From a virus, in the IMG/VR virus record IMGVR_UViG_3300030906_000182, positions 1 to 39,788 of that record: a stretch of DNA of 39,788 nt; one strand, given 5' to 3'. Positions 24,014-31,702 of the stretch are shown here, in pieces. Every line of letters starts with the position of its first letter. Position 1 is the first letter of the stretch. Both the position numbers and the translations under genes were made by a program. Below the pieces are notes generated by a model. The model did not search any database, was not told the origin of the DNA, and saw only the letters and a list, made by a program, of their open reading frames with translations.

Positions 24014-24640
24014 GTCGGGTTATCTCGCGCCTGTTGAAAGCGTCGACCGAGATAACTTCTACGAGGTCGAAGGCGTCTCTTACGCCATAATCGGATTGTA
24101 ATTCCGCGAGCGTCGCGAGTCCACCGCTAATAATCATCCCGCAAAGAGGCGGCAGATTTACGTAATTGAGCAGCCCGCGAGGGCGGTCGAGGAACAGGCT
24201 TACCCCGTAGTCGGGGAACTCGCGGGCAACGTAAAACCCGTGTGGAGCGTCCACGCAGCCTTGTAGAGCGTCAGAAACGTAGTGATTTCCTCGACCGGAC
24301 CGTTGCCGGCTGAATCGGGTATCACGTCCGCGAGCGGCAGCTTCGGCTTGTGCTCGTACTTGACGGTCGCTAAGAGCTCGTCGAGCAGGGGCTTTAAATC
24401 CACGTGGGAAGCCCCCAGAAGGGCGCCAAACGCGAACGATGCCAGGGCGCCCCATCCGGCGCCGAGCGCGCCCACGGGTAACTGCGCGCCGCTGCGGGAC
24501 AAGGCGAGCAGGGCACGGAGCGCCCAGTCCTGCCCGGCATAGGCGGACATCTCGGTCAAGATGAATACCTTGCCGTTATCGCGCTCGCCGAGGGTTTCCG
24601 AGCGCACGCCCGGAATAGTCAGCCGTTCAGTACGACGCAT
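24000..24640 (-). CDS. Tail assembly chaperone fusion made by -1 frameshift
   Basis: The predicted product joins codons 24640-24233 to the -1 frame from 24233 to 24000, 213 residues in all. The extra 77 residues (YVAREFPDYGVSLFLDRPRG, PPLCGMIISGGLATLAELQS, DYGVRDAFDLVEVISVDAFN) show the G-ATL-EL-DYG-DAFDL pattern expected of the second chaperone. They have no start codon of their own in a suitable place. This gpG/gpGT-type pair occurs in most long-tailed phages. The end overlaps the tape measure ATG. Confidence 0.82.
24173..24239 (-). promoter_or_regulatory. Programmed -1 ribosomal frameshift signal
   Basis: The slippery site GGGTTTT occupies 24239-24233 and is in the correct phase (G GGT TTT). 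After a 5-base spacer there is a 9-bp perfect stem, GCCCGCGAG at 24227-24219 pairing with CTCGCGGGC at 24181-24173. Inside its loop is a second hairpin, CCCCG (24216-24212) with CGGGG (24207-24203). Heptamer, spacer and structure all match known -1 signals. Confidence 0.88.
24200..24640 (-). CDS. Tail assembly chaperone, frame-0 product
   Basis: This is 146 residues from the ATG at 24640 (GGAG about eight bases upstream); the frame open to 24793 is not used. It carries RRTERLTIPGVRSETLGERD, then KVFILTEMSAYAGQDWALRA, an Ala/Gly-rich helical region, and KPLLDELLATVKYEH. The ERDNGKVFILTEM phrase is typical of phage tail chaperones that lie between tube and tape measure genes. It should bind the tape measure during tail assembly. 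Near its end the gene carries a GGGTTTT slippery heptamer that allows part of the ribosomes to make the longer fusion listed separately. Confidence 0.85.
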   Translation of the reverse strand: MRRTERLTIPGVRSETLGERDNGKVFILTEMSAYAGQDWALRALLALSRSGAQLPVGALGAGWGALASFAFGALLGASHVDLKPLLDELLATVKYEHKPKLPLADVIPDSAGNGPVEEITTFLTLYKAAWTLHTGFTLPASSPTTG

Positions 24641-24706
24641 TCGGGAAACTCCAATTTTGAGACGTGGTTCGCGGAGTGTAGCGCAGTGGCGCGGTATCGT
24701 ACAGGA

Positions 24707-24937
24707 ATGGTGAACAAACCCGGCTTTTACGTCACGTGCATAGACCCGGAAACCGATAGGCGCGCAGCGCTCGCGGGACCGTTCGATACTCACGACGAGG
24801 CGTTAGCGCGCGTTGACGAGTGCCGACGGTCGGCCTGCGAGAAGTATCCGGCGGCTCATTGGTATCAGTTCGGAACCGCGCGGCTCACATTCTGCCAACG
24901 CGAGTCTGAGCCTTGCCGCCGAGAATCTGCGGCGTGA
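24707..24937 (+). CDS. Small protein on the opposite strand of the tail operon
   Basis: This gives 76 residues from the ATG at 24707 (or the GTG at 24710, better spaced from ACAGGA). The protein reads like a compact alpha/beta domain: KPGFYVTCIDPETDRR, LAGPFDTHDEALARVDECRR and HWYQFGTARL. I recall a family of short phage proteins with the PGFYVT...GPF-TH-EAL...H-Y-FGTAR pattern. It is the only rightward gene inside the 29-kb leftward late block and fills a gap that has no minus-strand gene. Its end overlaps the tail gene at 24885-24937. It may be a separately expressed moron; the function is unknown. Confidence 0.6.
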   Translation: MVNKPGFYVTCIDPETDRRAALAGPFDTHDEALARVDECRRSACEKYPAAHWYQFGTARLTFCQRESEPCRRESAA

Positions 24938-25088
24938 CTTTGATTACGCTAGCGCCGCTTTTGCGGTCGGCAATCTCTTGCATCATTTCGGGCGTACCGC
25001 GGCCGGCGGCAACGGCTTTTTCCAAATCGGCAAGCGTGTAGGAGGGGTACCTACGGTCCATAGCCAACTCGTAATCCCGGGCAATCAT
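24885..25088 (-). CDS. Small helical protein between tube and chaperone genes
   Basis: This 67-residue protein is coupled to the tube gene by an ATGA overlap. It contains YPSYTLADLEKAVAAGRGTP and EMMQEIADRKSGAS, a helix pair common in short phage proteins preceding tail chaperones, and a basic C-terminus (KAQTRVGRM). It overlaps the plus-strand gene by 53 bases in a convergent arrangement. A role in tail assembly is likely from the place alone; no motif supports more. Confidence 0.6.
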   Translation of the reverse strand: MIARDYELAMDRRYPSYTLADLEKAVAAGRGTPEMMQEIADRKSGASVIKVTPQILGGKAQTRVGRM

Positions 25089-25516
25089 ATGTTCGTGACC
25101 GGCACCGACTCGAAGGTAATCTCGTACGTCTGCGCCTCGAAAATCTTTTTCGCATCCGGTATCGGCTTGAAGCGGGTCAGCGAGCCATTGTTAAGGGTCC
25201 ACGCCTTACCGAGCGACGGCGACATGATGGAACCCGAGCATTGCAGGTCATCGCGAGCTGCGTACAGCGCGCCGTTCCACTGGTCGAAAATGTCGATGGA
25301 CGGCGAGTCCGCTTGAATGTGAATCAGCATCTTGACGAGGTACGGTGTGAAGCCGGACGACTTGCGACCATCGACGCCAATCTTGGCTTCCACGGGGTTC
25401 ACGTCCTCGGTGCCGAAGGCGTCGTCGGTCGCGTAGCCCTGGATGATGACCGGACCCGCGAACACGTCGGGGATGACCAGAACAAATTCGCTGTTGGCGG
25501 AAGTGAGGGTAGCCAT
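25085..25516 (-). CDS. Tail tube protein
   Basis: This 143-residue protein directly follows the sheath gene, as tube genes do. The sequence is beta-rich with the phrases SEFVLVIPDVFAGPVIIQGY, VEAKIGVDGRKSSGFTPYLV and LIHIQADSPSIDIFDQW, fitting phage structural proteins of the DUF3277-like tube group. The length is normal for the stacked hexameric tube. It would form the channel for the DNA. Confidence 0.82.
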   Translation of the reverse strand: MATLTSANSEFVLVIPDVFAGPVIIQGYATDDAFGTEDVNPVEAKIGVDGRKSSGFTPYLVKMLIHIQADSPSIDIFDQWNGALYAARDDLQCSGSIMSPSLGKAWTLNNGSLTRFKPIPDAKKIFEAQTYEITFESVPVTNI

Positions 25517-25524
25517 GATTTTCC

Positions 25525-27285
25525 TTAGAGAACGTCAACAGACGACATTGAGATTTTCTGCACGCTGCCGCCGTCCGTGTACCACAGATTGATGGTCGGC
25601 GAGCCGCGTCCGCCGCGCACGATGGCGCCCGGGTCGAGAATCTGTAGATACCATCCGGTGTTCTGAATCGTCGCCGTCGCGCCCGCGTCGCCCGTCGCGG
25701 TGTTGAGCGCTGCCGACTGAGTGCCGGAAAGCGTCACGCCCGCCACGATGGTGCCGAAGTAGAGCGCCGCCGAGATGGGTCCGGTCGGCGGACTGTTGCC
25801 GCTCGCCGCGCTGCCCACGAGAGCCGAGCGAATCAGGTTGTAACCGCGGGTCACGTACGGCACCGCCGGCACGGTCTGCAAGAGCGTCATTAGCGCAAGC
25901 TGTAGGCTCGCGTTCAATTGAATCTGCCCTATGTACGTATCCGCCCATTCGAACGGTCCGGAAATCTGTCCGGGCTGGTTCTGCGTGAATTGCTGGTTCG
26001 CCGTGGCGAACGCGGCGTAGCAGTTGTACCCGTTCGCAATCAGGTTGTCGTAAACGGTCTGGTTCGTGACTTGCGCGGCTAGCCCGGACTGCCCGCGGAA
26101 CGCGAACATCGTGCGCCCGTTCTGTTGCTGGTAATTGACACTCGCCGCGATGGCGCATTGGAACGCCGCCAGCACGCCCGTGCCGCTGATGTCGTACACG
26201 GGCATTACGCCCGTGTCGTTCGCGGCGTTCACGATGTTGCCGAACGATCCGGTAGCGTCCGGGCTCGTCGTCGGGCTCGAATCGCTGTCCTGACACACGT
26301 ACAGGTAACGCTGATTCGTGGTCTGCACCCACGCGGCGAATGCTTCCTTGTTGCCGAGCGTCTGCTCGGAAACGGTCATGAAGGTAGCCCAGTTCTGCGT
26401 GGCAGCCACGACGGCGCCCATGACGCCCGCCGGGGTATTCGCTGCGGCGCCCTGCGACGTGACCGCGCCAGCGGCGGCGGTAAGCTTGAGCCCCGTCGCA
26501 AAGCTGTCCGTTGTCGGGAAACCAATGGTTGACACGACGCCCGTTCCGAGCCCGTCGGTAATCACGAAAGCATCCCGCAGCGTGTCGTATGTCACGAGCG
26601 CCGAGCCCGCAACGGTGGCGGTACCACTCGAAACGGTCGCCGACGTGCTCACGTTCACGGTGCCGGTGCCGGCGACCGTAGTGTAGGTGCCGAACGACGT
26701 GATAGTCGCCGGACCGCTAACGCCCGTACCCTCGAGCACGTTGCCGACGGCGAGTTCACCTGACGCGGTAGCCGAGATTGTCACGACGCCCGCAGATTGC
26801 GACGCGGTGCCCGAGAATACCGCCGTGCTCGACTGCAGTCCGGCTTGAATCAGCGAAGCGGCGTTCGTGAACGACGTGGCGCCAGAAAGGTTAATTGCCG
26901 CCGAAGTATTCGGCTGCCCCTCAATCGACAGCGTGAGGGTGCCCGACAGCGCTTGAAGTTGCGCCAGGGAGAGACTAGCGACACTCGCGCCACGCAGGTA
27001 CGCCGCCACGGGGGCGGTGTTGAACTGCACGAAATAGAGCGTGCCCGGCAGGGTGGTGCAATTGTTGTAGCCTGCGAAATAGACGTTCGCCAGGACCGTT
27101 TCCGGCGCCGCGGGTCCGAACCAATCCGACACGTCGACGGCGTTCGCGAAAGGCTGCGCCACGCCGATGGGAATCGAGGGGTCGCCGGTCAAGAAAACCG
27201 CATTGAGCGATAGCGGATTTCCGCCCGCGCCTAGCACGCCGGGAATGACATTGGCAAGAGCCGAGGCGGGTATTGATGGCGGCAT
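25525..27285 (-). CDS. Tail sheath protein (DUF3383-like) with inserted beta domain
   Basis: This 586-residue protein matches the DUF3383 sheath family. Visible parts are the N-terminal LSLNAVFLTGDPSIPIG, TVLANVYFAGYNNCTTLPGT, the middle WATFMTVSEQTLGNKEAFAA, then FAFRGQSGLAAQVTNQTVYD and NLIANGYNCYAAFATANQQF, and a conserved C-terminus (GWYLQILDPGAIVRGGRGSP). At about residues 155-222 lies an insert (GVVTISATASGELAVGNVLE, TITSFGTYTTVAGTGTVNVS) also found in the gpJ-like protein. The insert probably sits on the outer face of the contractile tail. This gene shows that the phage is a myovirus. Confidence 0.92.
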   Translation of the reverse strand: MPPSIPASALANVIPGVLGAGGNPLSLNAVFLTGDPSIPIGVAQPFANAVDVSDWFGPAAPETVLANVYFAGYNNCTTLPGTLYFVQFNTAPVAAYLRGASVASLSLAQLQALSGTLTLSIEGQPNTSAAINLSGATSFTNAASLIQAGLQSSTAVFSGTASQSAGVVTISATASGELAVGNVLEGTGVSGPATITSFGTYTTVAGTGTVNVSTSATVSSGTATVAGSALVTYDTLRDAFVITDGLGTGVVSTIGFPTTDSFATGLKLTAAAGAVTSQGAAANTPAGVMGAVVAATQNWATFMTVSEQTLGNKEAFAAWVQTTNQRYLYVCQDSDSSPTTSPDATGSFGNIVNAANDTGVMPVYDISGTGVLAAFQCAIAASVNYQQQNGRTMFAFRGQSGLAAQVTNQTVYDNLIANGYNCYAAFATANQQFTQNQPGQISGPFEWADTYIGQIQLNASLQLALMTLLQTVPAVPYVTRGYNLIRSALVGSAASGNSPPTGPISAALYFGTIVAGVTLSGTQSAALNTATGDAGATATIQNTGWYLQILDPGAIVRGGRGSPTINLWYTDGGSVQKISMSSVDVL

Positions 27286-27351
27286 AATTACGGATTCCGT
27301 TGAAAGTGCGACCTACGTCACGCTGATGATACGATTATGACCGGGGATAGT

Positions 27352-27921
27352 CTAGCCCGGCGGGGCGAACCCGCCGCCCGGGGTAACGTCCACGAGGTCG
27401 ACCGGACCGAGCTCTACGGCGTATTCCTGCGCGGTCGTAACTTGCGGGTTGTATTGGATACGAGCCGTCACTATCCAGCGGTCCTCGTACTGAGCCTCGG
27501 CGTTCGTGAGCGGCGCGCGAATGGGGTCGTCCGCATAGAGCGGCTGGCAGTGCGGCGCCAAGGCGAGGCACCCGACGTTATCACGCAGCAACGTCGTCAA
27601 GATGTCTGCCCAATTCGAGGATATCGGGCCGTAGCAATCTAGCTGCACGTCGACTTGCTGCCCCTGCTCGCTGACGACGGGGCCGGGCGCGGGCGGGTCG
27701 CTGACCGTCGCCGAGTAGGTGTCGACGTTGGTACGGAGCCGTTTCTTGCTGATGGCGTACATGACCACGAAGCCCGCCGCGGCGTTCGCGGGCATCGCCA
27801 CGCGGTTCGGGTATCCCTGAATAACCTGCCCGCTCGCTAGCCCGAGTTGCGTCGTGATGAACGTGCCGAGCGCCGTGTAGACATCGGTCAGGGTGTTAAT
27901 GATTGTGGCGGGAACGCTCAT
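27352..27921 (-). CDS. Tail terminator / neck protein (gp12-like)
   Basis: This 189-residue protein precedes the sheath gene. It opens with ATIINTLTDVYTALGTFITT and has ASGQVIQGYPNRVAMPANAA, VVMYAISKKRLRTNVDTYS, QQVDVQLDCYGPISSNWADI and EDRWIVTARIQYNPQVTTAQ. This set fits the neck/tail terminator proteins I recall as LIC_12616 or gp12-like. It would cap the tail and meet the head connector. A CGGCGGG/CCCGCCG stem at the gene end has no T run and is part of the GGGFAPPG coding region. Confidence 0.75.
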   Translation of the reverse strand: MSVPATIINTLTDVYTALGTFITTQLGLASGQVIQGYPNRVAMPANAAAGFVVMYAISKKRLRTNVDTYSATVSDPPAPGPVVSEQGQQVDVQLDCYGPISSNWADILTTLLRDNVGCLALAPHCQPLYADDPIRAPLTNAEAQYEDRWIVTARIQYNPQVTTAQEYAVELGPVDLVDVTPGGGFAPPG

Positions 27922-28322
27922 GGCGTGTCGGTCTGCAGGACGACAATCAGTTTTGTCCAGCCCTTGTATTCAACGTTCCACGGTCCCGCGACGTAAATCA
28001 CTTTCCAGTTCTGCACCGCCTCGCCCTGGAATGTCACGAATTGCAGCAAGTCGCCGCCCTTCGCCTGCACGCGGACGATAGCTTGCGGGTTCTGGAATAG
28101 GAACACGGTGCGGAAAACGCCCTGCAGGTTGAGGGCGTCAACGTGCTTCAACTCCTCTTTACCGAGCGGCTGCGCTTGGATGCGTACCTGCACGGGCGCG
28201 GCATACTGCGGCGTCTGCGAGTAATCGGCGTTCACGGTGGCGCCGAGGCTCGACAGGTACGTCGCAACTATGTCGGGGTTCACGTAGTTGATTGCCCCGC
28301 GGACGATGCCGTGCAGATTCAT
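27918..28322 (-). CDS. Head completion or neck protein, unassigned family
   Basis: This 134-residue protein sits between the gp10-like gene and the tail terminator and overlaps both (ATGA). It appears beta-rich: AINYVNPDIVATYLSSLG, YAAPVQVRIQAQPLGKEELK, FLFQNPQAIVRVQAKGGDLL and EYKGWTKLIVVLQTD. Position and size suggest a stopper or head-tail connector component. No strong family motif allows a finer name. Confidence 0.65.
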   Translation of the reverse strand: MNLHGIVRGAINYVNPDIVATYLSSLGATVNADYSQTPQYAAPVQVRIQAQPLGKEELKHVDALNLQGVFRTVFLFQNPQAIVRVQAKGGDLLQFVTFQGEAVQNWKVIYVAGPWNVEYKGWTKLIVVLQTDTP

Positions 28323-28762
28323 TTCTTGACCTCGTAATCCACGGCGCGTTGCATGTCGCCTTTGTCCACGAGAGGCTTATCGAATCCTTTACGCTTCACC
28401 GTCGACGGCGCGTTACCAGGCGTCGACCATTGCGCGATGCTGTTCTCTACGTCGTCGCGCATGGATTGTCCGAGCAGCCCGAGCGCTTGCGGTCCGTCGT
28501 AGTTCGTGGCTTTCAGCGCGGCGCCGAGTTTCTTCCCCCAGTCCTTCGACTGCTGCGCTATGGTCGTCCGGAAGAACGGACGCGGCGGTGCCGAGCGGGT
28601 GCCGAACTCGTTCCAAAAAGCTTTCTGCGCGTTCGATGTTCCCGTCGGGTCTTTCGACCCCTCGAGGAATCCCACGCGCAGCACGCCGCCGCTCGTGATT
28701 TTCTGCTCGAGCGCGCCGAGCGCGAGGTGCATTTTCTTACCGCCGATGATTTTAGAACCCAT
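28319..28762 (-). CDS. HK97 gp10-like neck protein
   Basis: This is 147 residues from the ATG at 28762, which overlaps the adaptor gene end by 11 bases; the longer frame to 28840 is Arg-rich. Features are KKMHLALGALEQKITSGGVL, RVGFLEGSKDPTG, FWNEFGTRSAPPRPFFRTTI and DGPQALGLLGQSMRDDVENS. The NEFGT...PPRPFFR pattern is diagnostic of gp10-like minor tail/neck proteins. It likely helps join head and tail. Confidence 0.82.
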   Translation of the reverse strand: MGSKIIGGKKMHLALGALEQKITSGGVLRVGFLEGSKDPTGTSNAQKAFWNEFGTRSAPPRPFFRTTIAQQSKDWGKKLGAALKATNYDGPQALGLLGQSMRDDVENSIAQWSTPGNAPSTVKRKGFDKPLVDKGDMQRAVDYEVKK

Positions 28763-29531
28763 ACGGTCCGCCGCCCGGCGTGAAGGGACCGAACCCCGCG
28801 CCGCCAAACGGCGAATAGGAGGCGGGCGGCGCCGGCACAAAAACCGCCGTGCGGAACTTCGCGGTCATCGTATAGTACTGCGCGCCATACTTCGTTTGAA
28901 TGTAATACGCCTGACCGGCGTTCGGCGGGGCTTCCCACGCTGCCGACACCGAAACATCGCCCTCGCTCGCGTCCGAGATGCGCCCGACCACGCCGAGCGG
29001 CTGTACGATGTTCGGCGTCCCGGTGACAATCATCGGCTCGAGCGTGACGGGCGACCCGTACGTCGTGCTGAGCGTGTACGTACCGACGCCGCCCGTACCC
29101 GTCCCGAGCGCGGTAATGATGGCGCCGCCCGGCACGAGCAGCGAGCCGCCCACGCTAGGACCGTCGTATAGCGATGAGCCGACGGCGAGCGCGCCGAGCA
29201 GCACGGACGCGACGGTCAGGGTCGCCCCCGTGACCGAGCCCGAACCGCTGAATACTGGCGAGCCGATGCCGTAGTCGTTCGACCCTTGCGCGATAGCCGT
29301 AATGTGCGCCGTGAGCAGATACAGCAATTGCAGCCGTGTGTTTGCATCCTGCACGCGCGAGCAGCACGAATTATTGAGCAGCAACGTCGCGCTCGCGAAG
29401 TTATTGGCGAGCGCGGACGGCGCCGCGATATTGATGCCCGTAAATTCCGGGTACGATGATAGGAACTCGGCGGCGCTGAATTGCACCAAACCGAAGACCG
29501 GATTAATCGTCGCACACGGAACTACGGGCAC
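28752..29531 (-). CDS. DUF4054-like head-tail adaptor with inserted beta domain
   Basis: This 259-residue protein starts with GTG, with GAGGAG about eight bases upstream. The first 90 residues (VQFSAAEFLSSYPEFTGINI, LQLLYLLTAHITAIAQG) and residues 178-235 (GVVGRISDASEGDVSVSAAW, YIQTKYGAQYYTMTAKFRTA) fit DUF4054, the all-helical connector adaptor. Between them, about 95-170, is a beta-rich insert (LTVASVLLGALAVGSSLYDG, ALGTGTGGVGTYTLSTTYG) like those of the sheath and cement proteins. DUF4054 proteins are usually about 130-150 residues, so the insert explains the extra length. The end is Gly/Pro-rich. Confidence 0.8.
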   Translation of the reverse strand: MPVVPCATINPVFGLVQFSAAEFLSSYPEFTGINIAAPSALANNFASATLLLNNSCCSRVQDANTRLQLLYLLTAHITAIAQGSNDYGIGSPVFSGSGSVTGATLTVASVLLGALAVGSSLYDGPSVGGSLLVPGGAIITALGTGTGGVGTYTLSTTYGSPVTLEPMIVTGTPNIVQPLGVVGRISDASEGDVSVSAAWEAPPNAGQAYYIQTKYGAQYYTMTAKFRTAVFVPAPPASYSPFGGAGFGPFTPGGGPYGF

Positions 29532-29536
29532 GCTGG

Positions 29537-30010
29537 TTACTCCTCAGTCTCGGTCTTTTTCTTGAAGTCAGCTTCGGTAATCCCTTTCACGCGAGGGTCC
29601 GACTTGCTGAGCGGCGCGAGCACGGCGGGCGTTTTCTCGCTGTCCTTGATTTGAACTGCCGCGCTCGGCTCGTCCTCCGCTTCAAACAGGATGCCGTTCC
29701 GTAGCAGCCATGAACGCGGATGCTCCTTTTTCCACTGCTCCCAGAACGCGCGCGGCACGCCCCGGTTCAGGTACGGTCGCGTGTCCATGCCGTGCGGCAC
29801 GTCCGGCGCATTGCCGGATTTCAGCATCGCCACCCGCATGGGATATGAGTGCTGGTTCCACCCGTGCATGGTGTATGTCTCATAAGCCGCCGTCTTCTCG
29901 AGGTGGGTCACAGTCTTGCCGTCCTCGTTTTTGCGGGTCGTCAATTGCCCGATTTCGAGCTTCATTCCCGCGGGCGCCTTACACCCGATTATCAAAAAAT
30001 CCTTAGCCAT
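29537..30010 (-). CDS. Conserved-looking head region protein of unknown function
   Basis: This 157-residue protein has a good GAGGAG ribosome binding site. It begins KDFLIIGCKAPAGMKLEIG, has a MHGWNQHSYPMRVAMLKSG segment, and a DTRPYLNRGVPRAFWEQWKK stretch with many aromatic residues, then an acidic-basic C-terminal tail (DFKKKTETEE). It lies between the second cement-like gene and the adaptor. A role in the head or neck is inferred from place only. Confidence 0.65.
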   Translation of the reverse strand: MAKDFLIIGCKAPAGMKLEIGQLTTRKNEDGKTVTHLEKTAAYETYTMHGWNQHSYPMRVAMLKSGNAPDVPHGMDTRPYLNRGVPRAFWEQWKKEHPRSWLLRNGILFEAEDEPSAAVQIKDSEKTPAVLAPLSKSDPRVKGITEADFKKKTETEE

Positions 30011-30027
30011 TGTCGTTACTCCTCAAG

Positions 30028-30627
30028 TCAAGTGGTGAAAATCGCCGCCGATGAAACCAAAGCAAGTTGCCCGGGCGGTGAGGTCGAGCATACCAAAAAC
30101 GGCGTCAGTTCGGCGTTTGATGCCGCATTGCTGATCGCCGAGCCGTCCACGAGGGACGCATAGACGGGCTGCCCGTACAGCGCGCCGCCGGGGAATCGCA
30201 GCCAGAAATTACCGCGCGAGTGCAGCGTCACGACAAGCCCGGGGCGCACGCGCAGCCCGCCGCACGGCGTGACGGTCGGGTCCCAGAACTGCCACGTCCA
30301 CGCGGACTGCGGACCCGCGAGCGCGCGCGGACCGCCTACTACACCTCCGTTCGCGCCATTGAGCGAACGGAGCGGGATGACCACGCCGAGGGCGTCGGAG
30401 GCGTCCACGCGGGTGTTATTGACCAGCCCCGACGCAGAGTTCAGCCAGCCGAACCGACCTTGAATTGTGCCGGGTGAGTTTGAGCGCGGCGCACCGGGAC
30501 CGCCCGTGACCGAACGGAACGGGGCGCGCGCCTCGAGGTTTTGCGCGATGGGCGGCGATGCGAAAGCGCCCTCGTAAGCTCCGGAGAGACTGACGAGGGC
30601 GCCGTTTGCGGAAGGACAACAGCCCAT
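30028..30627 (-). CDS. Head decoration/cement-like protein, paralogue of the 31703 gene
   Basis: This 199-residue protein shares a core with the cement protein two genes upstream: GRFGWLNSASGLVNN, LGVVIPLRS, then GLVVTLHSRGNFWLRFPGGA and VYASLVDGSA, against NFAWVGPAGQ, IGFLGRNEQ, GFMVTLFNGGDFWAYFAGGA and VYADEDTGA there. It lacks the added beta domains. Flanking the capsid gene on both sides, the pair looks like two versions of the gp24-type structural cement. The ATG has no strong ribosome binding site. Confidence 0.68.
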   Translation of the reverse strand: MGCCPSANGALVSLSGAYEGAFASPPIAQNLEARAPFRSVTGGPGAPRSNSPGTIQGRFGWLNSASGLVNNTRVDASDALGVVIPLRSLNGANGGVVGGPRALAGPQSAWTWQFWDPTVTPCGGLRVRPGLVVTLHSRGNFWLRFPGGALYGQPVYASLVDGSAISNAASNAELTPFLVCSTSPPGQLALVSSAAIFTT

Positions 30628-30640
30628 GGCGGGCGGGCGA

Positions 30641-31675
30641 TTAGGCCCCCAGGAAAGACGACACGCCGACGGGCATGTAGTAGATGGTGCCCCAGGTGCC
30701 CTGCGACTTCTTCTGCTCCCACGAGCTGGTCTTCGTCACGATGGCGTGAGCGCGCATCTTCTCGGTGAAAGCCGCCTCGACAACCTTCTGTCCCTCGATG
30801 CTCTCCACGATGAGCTGCACGAACTCGGTGCCGTCCGCGTTGCCGCCGCCGTTAATGGCGAACTCCGGCACCTGAACAATCTTCAGGTTGGGGAAGTTCG
30901 TCTTAATCTGCGTATACACGTTCACGTTGTAGGTGTTCGTGTTGTTCAGATTCACGGCATTGCCGGGCGAGATGCCGAGCGAAAACGCGCTCTCGGCGTT
31001 CACGAGACCCTGCGTGTTGATAATAATTTCCTGCACGAGTCGCAGGATGTCCGCGTAAATCACGGCGCCATCGGCACCGAACCATGTGGACGTCGGCGCC
31101 AAGCTGGCGGGCAGCGACGGGTCGTTCGTGCCGCCGTAGCACTGCAGCCCGCTGATGCCGTACAGATACGTGAAGTTCTGGTACTTCTTGAGGGTCAGCG
31201 CGGAAGCCATGTTGACTTGGTTCGCCCAATCGACCTTCGCCTCGCTGGCACGCGCGAGCTCGCGCTCGCCCCAACGGGTGTTTGTCTGGTAGTGGTAGCT
31301 CTGCCGCTGCGGGAAATTGATGTTCGCATTGGACATTCCGTCCTGCGAGAAATCGCCGTAGCTCGACACTTCGCCGGTACGTTCCGCTTGGATGAACATG
31401 GCGGTATCGGACACCCATGTGCCTTTCTTCGTCTCGCCGTAGAGCTCCGCAGCCTTGACCGGCGCAATCACAATTTCGATGATTGCCGGGTCGACGTAGG
31501 TCGTGAACAGCGAAGGAATGCCCGCGTTCGCCTGGGTGATCAGCGTCGGCTGCGCATCGTACGCAATCTCGCGATCCATGAGGACCATTCCGCGGGCTTC
31601 CTGAGCCAACCCCGACATGAAATGGATTCCCCATTTACGGCCGAGTGCGGCGTGATCGATAGCAATGCGCTTCAT
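30641..31675 (-). CDS. Major capsid protein (DUF2184-like)
   Basis: This 344-residue protein matches DUF2184 capsids in length and motifs: GRKWGIHFMSGLAQEARGMV, DREIAYDAQPTLITQANAGI, PSLFTTYVDPAIIEIVIAP, GETKKGTWVSDTAMFIQAER, YGDFSQDGMSNANINFPQRQ and NTRWGERELARASEAK. AGGA lies six bases before the ATG. It should adopt the HK97 fold and form the icosahedral shell. It follows the protease, scaffold and cement genes in the usual order. Confidence 0.93.
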   Translation of the reverse strand: MKRIAIDHAALGRKWGIHFMSGLAQEARGMVLMDREIAYDAQPTLITQANAGIPSLFTTYVDPAIIEIVIAPVKAAELYGETKKGTWVSDTAMFIQAERTGEVSSYGDFSQDGMSNANINFPQRQSYHYQTNTRWGERELARASEAKVDWANQVNMASALTLKKYQNFTYLYGISGLQCYGGTNDPSLPASLAPTSTWFGADGAVIYADILRLVQEIIINTQGLVNAESAFSLGISPGNAVNLNNTNTYNVNVYTQIKTNFPNLKIVQVPEFAINGGGNADGTEFVQLIVESIEGQKVVEAAFTEKMRAHAIVTKTSSWEQKKSQGTWGTIYYMPVGVSSFLGA

Positions 31676-31702
31676 GTTCGTGTGTCCTGTTTCGTCGAAA
31701 AA

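Noticed and set aside
25535-26332. 265-residue minus-strand frame inside the sheath gene
   Set aside because: Arg/His-rich shadow of the sheath frame with no ribosome binding site and no recognisable motif.
27358-27376. Hairpin CGGCGGG/CCCGCCG as terminator after the tail terminator gene
   Set aside because: It has no T run on either strand and is made by the coding sequence for a Gly-rich protein end.
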